This document shows positions 19,045 to 27,477 of a DNA stretch of 64,000 nt, piece by piece. This stretch comes from DATFRX01 sp035630615 (GTDB taxonomy: Bacteria; Actinomycetota; Actinomycetes; Propionibacteriales; Nocardioidaceae), in assembly GCA_035630615.1 (NCBI GenBank), contig DASQKI010000038.1, forward strand, positions 75,251 to 139,250, in the 5' to 3' direction. The first letter of the stretch is position 1. Each line of letters opens with the position of its first letter. The position numbers were made by a program, and so were the translations under genes. A model generated the notes under the pieces. It had not been told where the DNA came from and did no database searches. It saw nothing but the letters and a program-made list of their open reading frames with translations.

Positions 19045-19059
19045 AGGGTCGTTGGACCC
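19045..19059 (-). promoter_or_regulatory. GGGWCCWWCGRCCCT element upstream of the flavoprotein operon
   Basis: On the minus strand the sequence is GGGTCCAACGACCCT, with perfect 5-bp arms GGGTC/GACCC. It is the most complete example of an element that recurs near 29447, 47971 and 48070 and in weaker form near 105 and 33265. In outline it resembles the GGGAC...GTCCC boxes of DosR-type response regulators, but the centre differs. Confidence 0.55.
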
Positions 19060-19096
19060 CATGGGATGCCTGTCCGAGCCGTCGGTACTTCCGTCC

Positions 19097-20068
19097 TCAG
19101 TCGCCATCGACGGCCAGCGTCCGTCGCCATACGTCGACGGCGAGCACCGATCGCATGCCGACCGACTCGTACAGCCCGAGGGCCGGTGTCGTGTTGTTGG
19201 CGTCGACATGGAGGATCGTGCCCGTACGCCCGGCGGCTGAGTCGACCGCGAACGCCCGACGCAGCAGATAGGAAGCGATGCCGCGTCCCCGAGCGTCCGG
19301 GTGAACGCCGATGCTGGCGACATAGCCGCAGTCCTCGTCTTCGATGAACTGATCGTTGCACTCGCACATGGCGACCGGCCGGCCGTCGAGCTCGGCGAGC
19401 ATCAGCTGTCGCCACGCGAAGGTCGACCTCGCCTCGTGGAGCTCGAACCACTCGTCGTACGGCCTGGCGACCCGGCCGAAGTGGTCTGCGAACGCTGCTT
19501 GGTTCACTTCGTGCGCTGCGCGGCGGGTGGCATCGTCCGTGGCTTCGCGGACCGTGAGCCCTGCCGGTGGCTCTGGATTCGCCACCGCCCCGACATGGTC
19601 GATGCGCATCCGTTGGAAGGTCGTCGCCGGGGCGAATCCGCGCGCCTCGAACCGGGATCGCATCGCGCCGTCCTCGCGGTAGATCCGCTTGGCGAGCGTG
19701 ACTACGGCGTGACCCCTCTCCCTCCCCATCTCCCGGGCGCGCTCGCACGAGAGTTCGAGCAGCCAATCCGCTGTGGTGTCGTCGGCGGTGATCACCTCGA
19801 CGTTCACCTGGTCGCTGACGCCACGTGCGTAGGTCCAGCCGTACCCGACCAGCCGATCGGATCGGTCGAAGGCCAGCCAACCATCGTGTTTCCCGTCCCA
19901 GCCGGGGTCGTTGAGCTCGTCGCGGATGTCGTCGAGCCTGCAGTCGGCGAACCCGATGATCGCGGCGTTGCACGCCGACACGAACCGCCAGATCGCCTCG
20001 GCGTCGGCAAGTCGCGGGGCGCGAATCGTATAGCCGGCGCGGACGGCAGCGTCGATCACGTCGCCCAT
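19097..20068 (-). CDS. Tandem GNAT-family N-acetyltransferase
   Basis: The 323-residue protein has two acetyltransferase-like halves, an arrangement also seen in mycothiol synthase. The second half holds the acetyl-CoA loop IGVHPDARGRGIASYLLRRAF followed by LHVDANNTTPALGLYESVGM. The first half is degenerate in its CoA loop (SCERAREMGRERGHAVVTL). The substrate is unknown and it differs enough from MshD that I do not assign that role. Start ATG 20068 has GGGAAGG about ten bases upstream. Confidence 0.8.
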   Translation of the reverse strand: MGDVIDAAVRAGYTIRAPRLADAEAIWRFVSACNAAIIGFADCRLDDIRDELNDPGWDGKHDGWLAFDRSDRLVGYGWTYARGVSDQVNVEVITADDTTADWLLELSCERAREMGRERGHAVVTLAKRIYREDGAMRSRFEARGFAPATTFQRMRIDHVGAVANPEPPAGLTVREATDDATRRAAHEVNQAAFADHFGRVARPYDEWFELHEARSTFAWRQLMLAELDGRPVAMCECNDQFIEDEDCGYVASIGVHPDARGRGIASYLLRRAFAVDSAAGRTGTILHVDANNTTPALGLYESVGMRSVLAVDVWRRTLAVDGD

Positions 20069-20188
20069 GGTGTCGCCTTCCCTCGGCCGCCGTCTAGGTC
20101 GACGCGCCGTCTCGAAACTTGCTTGCACCGCGCACGCCGCGGCGGGATCCTAGAAGACTTTGTTCCGACTCAGCGAATGGGGCCGACG

Positions 20189-20995
20189 ATGAAACTGCCC
20201 GAAGGTCATCAACGATTTCTGGACGCGGTGCTGCCGCAGATCCAGCGAGACGAGAGGTTTGTCGGGCTGGCGGCCGGTGGGTCGCTGCTGGCGGGCGACG
20301 TCGACGAGTTCTCCGACCTCGACCTGGTGCCGGTCGTGGATCCCGATCACCATAAGTCCGTGATGGCGCAGCGCTTCGACATCACCGCATCGTGGGGACG
20401 CCAGCTCGCGGCGTTCACCGGCGACCATGTGGGTGAGCCGCGCCTGGTGGTCTGCCTGTACGAAGACCCGCTCCTGCACGTCGACTTCAAGTTCGTCACA
20501 CCACCCGAGCTCGAGACCCGGATCGAGGATCCGCTCGTCTTGTGGGAGCGGTCGACGGAGCTCACCGACGCAATCGATCGCACCGAGAGCCACCATCCGA
20601 TGCCAGACCTGCACTGGATCGAGGATCGTTTCTGGGTGTGGGTGCATTACGCGGCAGCCAAGCTCGGGCGTGGTGAGCTGTTCGAGGTTGTCGATTTCCT
20701 GGGCTTCATGCGTTCGCAGGTGCTCGGCCCTCTAGCGCTGGTGTCGGCAGGTCACTTGCCCCGCAGAGTCCGACGGCTTGAGACCTACGTACCTGCGTTC
20801 GCCGAGAGTCTCCAGGCCACCGTTGCGACGTACGACGTCAAGGCATGCGGCGACGCCGTGTGGACCTGCGTGCGGCTGTACCGGATTCTCCGGGACCAAC
20901 TCGCTCCGGCTGACCTCATACGCAGGACCGCGGCCGAGGAGGCCAGTGTCGCCTACCTCGAAAAGGTGCGGATCACTGGTGGCTCACCACGTTGA
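20189..20995 (+). CDS. Nucleotidyltransferase-fold protein
   Basis: The 268-residue protein has AAGGSLLAGDVDEFSDLDLVPV, the GS-x(10)-DxD signature of the pol-beta-type nucleotidyltransferases that adenylylate aminoglycosides and other small molecules (Asp43, Asp45). The rest is helical, with a TCVRLYRILRDQL segment. It may be a resistance-type or orphan enzyme. ATG 20189 is preferred; an in-frame ATG at 20177 is also possible and neither has a strong ribosome site. Its last 23 bases overlap the convergent VOC gene. Confidence 0.7.
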   Translation: MKLPEGHQRFLDAVLPQIQRDERFVGLAAGGSLLAGDVDEFSDLDLVPVVDPDHHKSVMAQRFDITASWGRQLAAFTGDHVGEPRLVVCLYEDPLLHVDFKFVTPPELETRIEDPLVLWERSTELTDAIDRTESHHPMPDLHWIEDRFWVWVHYAAAKLGRGELFEVVDFLGFMRSQVLGPLALVSAGHLPRRVRRLETYVPAFAESLQATVATYDVKACGDAVWTCVRLYRILRDQLAPADLIRRTAAEEASVAYLEKVRITGGSPR

Positions 20996-21320
20996 CCACC
21001 CGGCCGTTGGGGTCGCGGACGAAGAACCGTCGCACTCCCCACTCCTCGTCCTGCAAGGGGTGCACGACCTCCGCGCCGCTCTCTTGCATCGCCGCATAGG
21101 CCGCATCCACATCGTCAACCTCAACGCTCATGTCGGGCACGACGGGCGCGGTCTTGTCGTGGGTCATGAAGGTGACTTGCGCCGTGGGGTTGGAAGGAGA
21201 GGCGAGCGTCATGACCCAGCCAAGGTTCATGACCTCCTCGAAACCCAGAAGGCCGTAGAAGTCCCGGCTCTCCTCGATGGCGTCTGATCGGATGTCGGGC
21301 ATGGCCCGGCGGATGGACAT
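20973..21320 (-). CDS. VOC (glyoxalase/bleomycin-resistance) family protein
   Basis: The 115 residues hold one vicinal oxygen chelate module: AIEESRDFYG-LLGFEEV, QVTFMTHDKTAP, PDMSVEVDDVDAAYAAMQESG and WGVRRFFVRDPNGRVVNVVSH. The final FxxRDPNG segment with a preceding Glu is typical. The ligand is unknown. GGAG lies seven bases before ATG 21320. It diverges from the MOSC gene by 89 bp. Confidence 0.82.
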   Translation of the reverse strand: MSIRRAMPDIRSDAIEESRDFYGLLGFEEVMNLGWVMTLASPSNPTAQVTFMTHDKTAPVVPDMSVEVDDVDAAYAAMQESGAEVVHPLQDEEWGVRRFFVRDPNGRVVNVVSHQ

Positions 21321-21409
21321 CGGAAGACTCCTACCTGACTCTGATGAGGGCGTGAGTTCAGGAGCGTTGTGACCCTGGTTATCGTCGCACGGACGCGTAG
21401 GCTGAGCAC

Positions 21410-22189
21410 GTGTCGATCGACTTCACGGTCACTCGCCTGTCGACGACCCCGGTCAAGGGACTGTCACTCCATCACCCCGATTCGATTGAGCTGACGACCC
21501 ACGGCGCCGTCGGCGACCGGTTGTTCTATCTTCTCGATGACGCCGGAAGGCTTCAGAGTTGCACACGCAACCCCGGCCTGTACGGACTCAAAGCGGCATA
21601 CGACAGCCAGACTCGTCGTCTCGAGATCACCCGGGCGGATCAGGTGCTGCTCGGCGGGATCATCGAGCCGGGCACGGCCGTCGACACCGACATGTGGGGA
21701 GTTCGGTCGATCACATCTGACGTCGTCGCAGACCCCGTCTGGAGCACCTTCTTCTCTGACATCGTGGGCAGGCGGGTCCGGCTGGTCCAGGCCCGCGAGT
21801 CCGCCTATGACGTGCAGCCGGTGACCCTGCTCGGAAATGGTTCCGTGGCAGAACTAGCGCGCCACGCCGGCCTCCCCGAGGTCGACTCGCGACGCTTTCG
21901 CATGCTGATCGAGTTCTCGGGCGGCCATCCGCACATCGAGGACTCCTGGGAGGGGAAGCTGCTGCAAGCCGGCGGCGCACTCCTTCGTGGCGGGGGCCCG
22001 GTCCAGCGCTGCGCGGCCACCACCCGCGACCCCGACTCCGGCTCGGTCGACCTCCAGACGCTCCGCCTGATCGCGGGCTACCGCGGCCGACAGGACTCCA
22101 TGTTCGGCCCCGGCGCGAACTTTGGCGTCTATGGCGACGTGGTCGAGCCCGGCACGATCTCGGTCGGGAACGGCCTGACGCTGTACTGA
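21410..22189 (+). CDS. MOSC domain protein
   Basis: The 259-residue protein has the N-terminal beta-barrel MTRLSTTPVKGLSL-like start and the MOSC core LLRGGGPVQRCAATTRDPDSG, with Cys201 at the conserved sulfur/molybdenum-binding position. GVYGDVVEPGTISVGN closes the fold. Such proteins act in molybdenum cofactor sulfuration or as mARC-like N-reducing enzymes. The start is GTG 21410. It stands alone with hairpins just after its stop. Confidence 0.85.
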   Translation: MSIDFTVTRLSTTPVKGLSLHHPDSIELTTHGAVGDRLFYLLDDAGRLQSCTRNPGLYGLKAAYDSQTRRLEITRADQVLLGGIIEPGTAVDTDMWGVRSITSDVVADPVWSTFFSDIVGRRVRLVQARESAYDVQPVTLLGNGSVAELARHAGLPEVDSRRFRMLIEFSGGHPHIEDSWEGKLLQAGGALLRGGGPVQRCAATTRDPDSGSVDLQTLRLIAGYRGRQDSMFGPGANFGVYGDVVEPGTISVGNGLTLY

Positions 22190-22190
22190 C

Positions 22191-22230
22191 GCAACTCCAA
22201 GCGTCGGGAGTTGCCCTGCGGGCGCGCAGG
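22191..22230. terminator. Two tandem hairpins between convergent genes
   Basis: GCAACTCC/GGAGTTGC (22191-22214, 8-bp perfect stem) is followed directly by CCTGC/GCAGG (22215-22230). They fill the gap between the MOSC stop and the stop of the small membrane gene. No T-run follows, so factor-dependent termination is possible. Confidence 0.4.
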
Positions 22231-22443
22231 TCAGCTCAGGATTCCGGTGAGTACTCCGATGCCCAGCACAAGGACAGCTGGTGGCCACACCAGAACGAGG
22301 CCAACGTAGAGGATCGGCGTCCACCACTTTCCGAGGGTTCTCGCGTACTCCCTGCCGTCGCCTCGGTCGACGAGGTAGACGACGAGGGCGACGAGTCCGC
22401 CGACTATGACGTACGCCAGCGCGCCCGCGAGCATGATGCTCAC
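22231..22443 (-). CDS. Small two-helix membrane protein
   Basis: The 70-residue protein has two hydrophobic segments, AGALAYVIVGGLVALVVYLV and ILYVGLVLVWPPAVLVLGIGVL, joined by a charged loop DRGDGREYARTLGKWW. No family is recognised. The frame opens with GTG 22443, with an in-frame ATG at 22434; GAGG-type sequence fits either. It is probably an inner membrane protein with unknown role. Confidence 0.55.
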   Translation of the reverse strand: MSIMLAGALAYVIVGGLVALVVYLVDRGDGREYARTLGKWWTPILYVGLVLVWPPAVLVLGIGVLTGILS

Positions 22444-22540
22444 CCTCGCCTCACCTCGCTCGCCGACGTTCTAGCTGAACTCGGGAGTCCAAGTTAGAGG
22501 ATGCCGCCAGCGCGCGCCCGCCCGACGAGGGTTTACCGCA

Positions 22541-22795
22541 TCACAGACAGTGGCCGTCGGCTCGCTTTGTGTAACAGAACGCGGTGACCGACGATGTACG
22601 AGGTGGAAGCTCCGGCTGGCTGTATTGCTCGGCCAGCTGGAGACTTCCGCCAACCCAAGGACCCTGCCGCAACGCGTGCCGCAGCTGCCAGAGCGCCGTC
22701 CAATCCTCCGCGTGGGCCGCCGTGTCAGCGGCGAGGAATACCTCGTTGTTCGCCTCGATGTCGGTCACGGCTGCACCGTAACCGCCGGCCACCAC
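22541..22795 (-). CDS. Doubtful small hypothetical protein
   Basis: An 84-residue frame on the minus strand contains VTDIEANNEVFLAADTAAHAEDWTALWQLRHAL, which has protein-like helix character, but the ends do not. No ribosome site is evident, and an opposite-strand frame of similar length overlaps it. The stretch 22444-22930 otherwise shows nothing I can support. Confidence 0.25.
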   Translation of the reverse strand: MVAGGYGAAVTDIEANNEVFLAADTAAHAEDWTALWQLRHALRQGPWVGGSLQLAEQYSQPELPPRTSSVTAFCYTKRADGHCL

Positions 22796-22930
22796 ACCGG
22801 CAGCTAGCGCCAGTCGGGTCGTAGGTCATCCGCTCCGGGGGATGTCGCCGCGCAGGGTCAACGGTGAATGTAAATGGGTGACGTGCTGGAACAGGAGCCG
22901 CTCGAGGGAGTCCGGCCGGACGGTGGCGCG

Positions 22931-23872
22931 ATGATCCATCTGCGAGTGGTCAGCCCAACCGACATCACCGACGCACTGGTCCCTGCCCTTCGCGCGGATC
23001 CGGCGGTGATGAACCTCATGGTGCTCCGATCTGCGGTCACCGGCCCTGACGGGGATGCGGTGCACTTCGATGTGCTGCAGGGCGCGGCCGACGACGTCAT
23101 CGGGCGACTGCGCCAGCTTGGTGTCGAGCAGCGAGGATCGATCATCCTGGAGAACATCGACGCTTCGCTCTTCGCTGCTGCCGACAGGGCTTCGGGACAC
23201 CGGACGCGGTTCCAGCAGTTCACGCCGGTCTGGACGGAGGTCGAAGCCCGGATCCGGCTGGGTGGAAGCTATCCGCCCAGCTGGTTCGGGTTGCTGGTGA
23301 TCGCCGGGCTCATCGGGGCCGTCGGAATCCTCACGAACTCCGAGATCCTGATCGTCGGCGCGATGGTGGTAGGCCCGGAGTACGGCGCCATCCTCAGCCT
23401 CGGGTTTGGCGTGACCCGTCGAGACTACGCACGCGTCTGGCATGGCGCCGCCGCACTGGCCGTCGGGTTCACGCTCGCGGTGGTCGGCGCACTCGTTCTG
23501 TCGCTGGTGATCCGATGGGCCGACCTGGAGCCGAGGGCCTACGAGCTGGGGATCCGCCCGGTCTCCAGCCTCATCGACTCGCCCAATTGGTTCTCCTTCA
23601 TCGTCGCGGTTTTGGCCGGTGTGGTGGGTGTCGTCTCGATCACCGAGGCGCGATCGAGCACCCTGATCGGCGTGTTCGTCTCGGTCACCACGATCCCCGC
23701 CGCAGCCGACATCGGCGTCTCGCTGGCATTCGGCAGCGGCAGCGAAGCCTGGGGCGCCACCCTCCAACTCCTCCTCAACGTCACCGTCCTGACGGCCGTC
23801 ACCATCGCAGGACTCCCCACCCAGCGGGCCATCTGGCGACGAGCCGCCCACAGGCGCGAGGCCATGACATGA
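22931..23872 (+). CDS. DUF389 family membrane protein
   Basis: The 313-residue protein starts MIHLRVVSPTDITDALVPAL, a small cytoplasmic domain, followed by about five membrane segments from LLVIAGLIGAVGILTNSEILIVGAMVVGPEYGAILSLG onward. This is the DUF389 (TIGR00341-like) arrangement. Its function is unknown; a transporter or sensor role is only a guess. I prefer ATG 22931 because family members begin at this motif, although the frame extends to 22874. It ends in an ATGA overlap with the cyclase-family gene. Confidence 0.8.
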   Translation: MIHLRVVSPTDITDALVPALRADPAVMNLMVLRSAVTGPDGDAVHFDVLQGAADDVIGRLRQLGVEQRGSIILENIDASLFAAADRASGHRTRFQQFTPVWTEVEARIRLGGSYPPSWFGLLVIAGLIGAVGILTNSEILIVGAMVVGPEYGAILSLGFGVTRRDYARVWHGAAALAVGFTLAVVGALVLSLVIRWADLEPRAYELGIRPVSSLIDSPNWFSFIVAVLAGVVGVVSITEARSSTLIGVFVSVTTIPAAADIGVSLAFGSGSEAWGATLQLLLNVTVLTAVTIAGLPTQRAIWRRAAHRREAMT

Positions 23873-24828
23873 CCAACATCAGGGACACCGACAGCGGGGC
23901 GGCCGGGTCTGGCCGGATGACGGAGGCAGAGTTCCGCTTGCTGTACCAGCGGCTCCGCGACCAGCTGCCATGGGCACCGGATGACCGGCGCGGGGCCTTG
24001 AACTACCTCACGCCCGCAACGACTCTGGCCGCCGCCGGTGAAGTCGCGCTCGGGCGCGTCGTGTCGCTCGCCGCGCCGGTCGGTGCCAGGGTGACCCCCG
24101 ACGATCCCGACCCCGCAAGGCATCTGATGAAGCAACGCCCCGCTGCCGAGGTCGGGCCGGGCCTGGCGTTCAGCTTGGACCGGATCGAGATGAACATTCA
24201 CGGCAACGCCAACAGCCACATCGACGCCCTGTGCCACGTAATCTTCGACGGCGAGCTGTACAACGGAGTGGACGCCGGCACCATCACCCAGAGCGGAGCG
24301 GCCGAGCTGTCCATCGGGTTGGCCGCGGAGGGGATCGTCGGCCGCGGGGTCCTGCTGGACGTGCCGCGAGCTCGCGGGGTGCCCTGGCTGGAGCCCGGGG
24401 ACCACGTGACCGTCGACGATCTGCTCGCGGCGGAGCGAGAGCAGGGTGTCCGGCTCGGTCGGGGCGACATCGCGCTGGTCCGGGTGGGGCACCGCCGGCG
24501 GCGCAACGAGCTCGGGGCCTGGGACACCGGTGCGACTCGGGCCGGCCTACACCCGCTGGTGATGCCCCTGCTGGCCGAGCGGCAGGTGGCAGTCCTGGGC
24601 TGCGACGGAAACAGCGACACCGCACCAAGCGTGGCCGACGGGGTCGACTTTCCCGTGCACGTACTCGCGATCACCGCGCTCGGCATCATGATGCTGGACT
24701 ACCTGCAGTTCAAGGACCTCGTGCGCGCCTGCGAGGAAGCGGAGCGATGGTCGTTCCTGTGTGTCATCGCACCGCTCCGGCTACCGACCGGAACCGGGTC
24801 ACCCATCAACCCGATCGCCGTCCTGTGA
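23869..24828 (+). CDS. Cyclase/kynurenine formamidase-like metal hydrolase
   Basis: The 319-residue protein carries HGNANSHIDALCHV (His111, His117, Asp119, His123), the zinc/manganese site of the cyclase family that includes bacterial kynurenine formamidase and isatin hydrolase. Later segments LLDVPRARGVPWLEPG, GDIALVRVGH and CDGNSDTAPS fit the larger subgroup of about 310 residues. It hydrolyses an amide or lactam of unknown identity. The start overlaps the DUF389 stop (ATGA). It converges with the MFS gene at 24851. Confidence 0.82.
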   Translation: MTNIRDTDSGAAGSGRMTEAEFRLLYQRLRDQLPWAPDDRRGALNYLTPATTLAAAGEVALGRVVSLAAPVGARVTPDDPDPARHLMKQRPAAEVGPGLAFSLDRIEMNIHGNANSHIDALCHVIFDGELYNGVDAGTITQSGAAELSIGLAAEGIVGRGVLLDVPRARGVPWLEPGDHVTVDDLLAAEREQGVRLGRGDIALVRVGHRRRRNELGAWDTGATRAGLHPLVMPLLAERQVAVLGCDGNSDTAPSVADGVDFPVHVLAITALGIMMLDYLQFKDLVRACEEAERWSFLCVIAPLRLPTGTGSPINPIAVL

Positions 24829-24850
24829 CCGCCTCAGCGCCCCGGTACGG

Positions 24851-26092
24851 TCACGGATCCGGCTCGTCCGCTGTGGACGCCGCGCGGCGCGGCAGACAGA
24901 GCTGGGCGGACACCAGCCCGGCCGCGCCGACCAAAACCCACAGCGCCCTGGGGTCGATCGCGTAGACGGCGCCGCCGATGAGCGGTCCGGCGCCCGTTCC
25001 GAGCGTGTACGCGACGCCGTACAAACCCTGGTAGCGCCCGATCAGGTGCGGCGGAGACAGGCTTCCCAGGTAGGCCTGAGCGACGGAGGTCGACATCATC
25101 TCGCCGAGCGTCCAGATCAACACCGTCGCCGCCAGCAAGCCCATGGTGGTCATGAACCCGGTCAGCGCGAGACCGAGACCGATGAGCAGGTTGCCGATGG
25201 CCAGGACGTACTCCAGCCGGTACCGCGAGACCACGCCGGTGATCGGCAGCTCCAGCACCAACACCAGCAGTCCGTTGAGCCCGATGAGGAGACCGAAGTC
25301 GCGCGCGCTCAGACCCACGTCGCTGACGTGCAGGGGCAAGCCGACGGTGGACTGGATGTACAGGAACTCCGCGACCACGATCATCACCAGGAACCGCACC
25401 AGCGCTCGGTCGGAGAGTGCCTGCCGGTAGCCCACCGCCCGGTCGGCCAACGGCTCGGCGTCGCCGTCGTCGGACCGCGGCTGGGGCGCATCCCGGAGCA
25501 GCACCCCCATGACCACGCCGAACAGGAGACACGCGGCGGCATTGGCCAAGAAGAGCTCCGAGTAGGAGGAGCTGGCCAGCACGCCGCCGATGACGCCGCC
25601 CAGGGCAGCCCCGATGTTCATCGCGAACCGAAATACCCCGAAGGCGGCGAGCCGCTGCTGGTTGGTCGTCACGGAGTCGAGCAGCACCGCGGCCGCGGCC
25701 GGCCGGTAGATCTGCGAAGTCACACCGATGAGACCGACCACCGTGAGGATGATCGGGAACGGCCCGAGGAACGGCACGACCGCCGTCAGTCCGGCGGTCG
25801 GCACGGCCGATGCCACGATGGTCCATCGCCGACCGATCTTGTCGGTGAGGTAGCCACCGACGGCGTTGCCGACCATGTTGCCGATACCGGCCAGTCCCAG
25901 TACCAACCCGGCGGCACCGGCGGAATAGCCGCGCTCGGTCAGGTACAGCACGATGAACACCGGCAGGAAGGCGCCGATCCGGTTGACCAGGATGCCGAGA
26001 CTGACGATCCACACCCGGCCGGGCAGGCCGCGAAGCGCGTCGCGGAATCGCGGTCCGTCGACGCCCGACCGGATGGGCGGTGCGGTGTTCAT
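24851..26092 (-). CDS. MFS exporter coupled to the ATP-grasp ligase
   Basis: The 413-residue protein has about 12 hydrophobic segments and motif A as GGYLTDKIGRRWTI. NRIGAFLPVFIVLYLTERGYS at TM1 resembles the multidrug or amino-acid/peptide efflux MFS group. Its ATG overlaps the stop of the ATP-grasp gene (ATGA at 26089-26092), so the pair is co-translated. Export of the ligase product is the simplest reading. Confidence 0.85.
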   Translation of the reverse strand: MNTAPPIRSGVDGPRFRDALRGLPGRVWIVSLGILVNRIGAFLPVFIVLYLTERGYSAGAAGLVLGLAGIGNMVGNAVGGYLTDKIGRRWTIVASAVPTAGLTAVVPFLGPFPIILTVVGLIGVTSQIYRPAAAAVLLDSVTTNQQRLAAFGVFRFAMNIGAALGGVIGGVLASSSYSELFLANAAACLLFGVVMGVLLRDAPQPRSDDGDAEPLADRAVGYRQALSDRALVRFLVMIVVAEFLYIQSTVGLPLHVSDVGLSARDFGLLIGLNGLLVLVLELPITGVVSRYRLEYVLAIGNLLIGLGLALTGFMTTMGLLAATVLIWTLGEMMSTSVAQAYLGSLSPPHLIGRYQGLYGVAYTLGTGAGPLIGGAVYAIDPRALWVLVGAAGLVSAQLCLPRRAASTADEPDP

Positions 26093-27354
26093 GCGAGGGG
26101 CTCGGTGCGTACGTGGATCGCCGCGGCCAGCCGCCTGCCGTGGGCGATCGCGTCGGCGGCGTTGGCGCCGCTGGCGATGACGCGACCGACAACATCCTCG
26201 TTCCAGGTCAGCGGAGGCACCTCGTCGCCCGGCTCCACGTTCAGCCGGAGGTCGACGAACGCCGGGTCCGCTCGCACGGCGTCGACGCCGGCCACGTCCA
26301 CGACCCGTCCGGGCTCCGGCGTGAGGAACCGGAGTGCCGCTCCGCCCCGAGGTTCCGGCGACGTAATCAGAGGCTCCACCACGCCGAACCTGGCGCCTAG
26401 CGCGTAGCGCTCCATGTCGACGCCGTAGGCGACATCGGTCAGTTCGCTGATCCCGTCACCGCCGACGCGGTTGTGCGACTCGACGATCCGCGGGCCGCGC
26501 GAGGTCAGTTTGACCTCGGTGTGCCCTGGACCGTTGCGCAGCCCCACCGCGTCGAGGAAGTCCGTCACCAACCGCGTGACCTCGCGCAGCGTCTCGGTCG
26601 AGCAGCCACTGGGCTGCGAATGACCGATCTCGACGAAGCCACCCAGACCGCCGGTCTCCTTGTCGGTCACGGCGACGACCACGTGCCGGCCATCGAAGCT
26701 CAGGGTCTCCACGCTGATCTCCGGGCCGTCCAGAAACTCCTCCATGAGGAAGTCGTCGAAGGAATCGGCACGGAACAGATCCTTGGCGGCCCAATGCCCG
26801 TCGTCGAGGGATCGAAACCGTGAGGCGACGGCGTCCACGTCGGCTTGGTCGCGGATGCGGAACACCCCCAGGCTGCCCGATTCGCGGACCGGCTTGACGA
26901 TGATCGGGAGCCCGTGCGCCTGAACGAACTCCCGAACGTCCTGCGCGGAGCGGCCGATCGCGGAGGCCACGGGGCTGATGCCCTTCGCGGCCAGGCGCTG
27001 GCGCATCCGCCACTTGTCCAGCAGCAGTTCCACGGTGGCGACGGACTCGCCGCCGAGGCCGAGGGCCTCGTTGATCCGCGCCGCCGGCAGCAGTCCGAGC
27101 TCGAACAGCGACACGGCGGCCTGGAACGGGTACGCCTCGTGCAACGCCCGGACCAGAGGCAGGAACCGGTCGATGTCGCCGTAGTCGAGCAGCAGCGCCT
27201 GACCGACGTACGGCCAGTGGCCGCGGTCGTACTCGTCCGGGAACTGGGCGTGAACCACGTCCAGGCCGAGCTCCCGGGCCTTGCGCACATGCTTGAGCTT
27301 GCCGCCGATGATCAGGACGCGCGGCCGTCCGGTGGCGACGACATCGTCGGACAT
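26089..27354 (-). CDS. ATP-grasp carboxylate-amine ligase
   Basis: The 421-residue protein has a Rossmann-like N-domain (PRVLIIGGKLKHVRKARELG), the ATP-grasp core with IIVKPVRESGSLGVFRI (Lys154), FLMEEFLDGPEISVETLS (residues 202-219) and the metal/phosphate site HTEVKLTSRGPRIVESHNRVGGD (278-300). This matches L-amino-acid ligase/BacD- and DdaF-like enzymes, which join an amino acid to another amine through an acyl phosphate. Substrates are not predictable. ATG 27354 has GGGAG upstream, and a good promoter lies at 27389-27417. Coupling to an MFS exporter suggests a small secreted or detoxified conjugate. Confidence 0.85.
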   Translation of the reverse strand: MSDDVVATGRPRVLIIGGKLKHVRKARELGLDVVHAQFPDEYDRGHWPYVGQALLLDYGDIDRFLPLVRALHEAYPFQAAVSLFELGLLPAARINEALGLGGESVATVELLLDKWRMRQRLAAKGISPVASAIGRSAQDVREFVQAHGLPIIVKPVRESGSLGVFRIRDQADVDAVASRFRSLDDGHWAAKDLFRADSFDDFLMEEFLDGPEISVETLSFDGRHVVVAVTDKETGGLGGFVEIGHSQPSGCSTETLREVTRLVTDFLDAVGLRNGPGHTEVKLTSRGPRIVESHNRVGGDGISELTDVAYGVDMERYALGARFGVVEPLITSPEPRGGAALRFLTPEPGRVVDVAGVDAVRADPAFVDLRLNVEPGDEVPPLTWNEDVVGRVIASGANAADAIAHGRRLAAAIHVRTEPLA

Positions 27355-27388
27355 CGTGGCTCCCTCTCTCACGCCAACACCAGTGAAG

Positions 27389-27417
27389 ACGCTATGCTGG
27401 TTACGCCCGGGCGTCAA
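27389..27417 (-). promoter_or_regulatory. Promoter of the ATP-grasp/MFS operon
   Basis: On the minus strand TTGACG (27412-27417) and TAGCGT (27389-27394) are separated by exactly 17 bases. The predicted start point leaves about 25-30 nt of leader with the ribosome site at its end. A 7-bp inverted repeat, CCGGCTT...AAGCCGG, lies just upstream around 27418-27451. Confidence 0.55.
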
Positions 27418-27477
27418 CCGGCTTTCGGGCTACGGTGGTGTCGAAGCCGGTGGCGACGAAAGGGGACGACGGAGGAG

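Noticed and set aside
19097..20068. Assignment as mycothiol synthase
   Set aside because: The tandem GNAT layout is similar, but the N-terminal half lacks a recognisable CoA loop and the motifs are too divergent to support that function.
22550..22807. Plus-strand frame in the gap before the DUF389 gene
   Set aside because: It overlaps an equally weak minus-strand frame, has no ribosome site and shows Arg-rich shadow-like composition.
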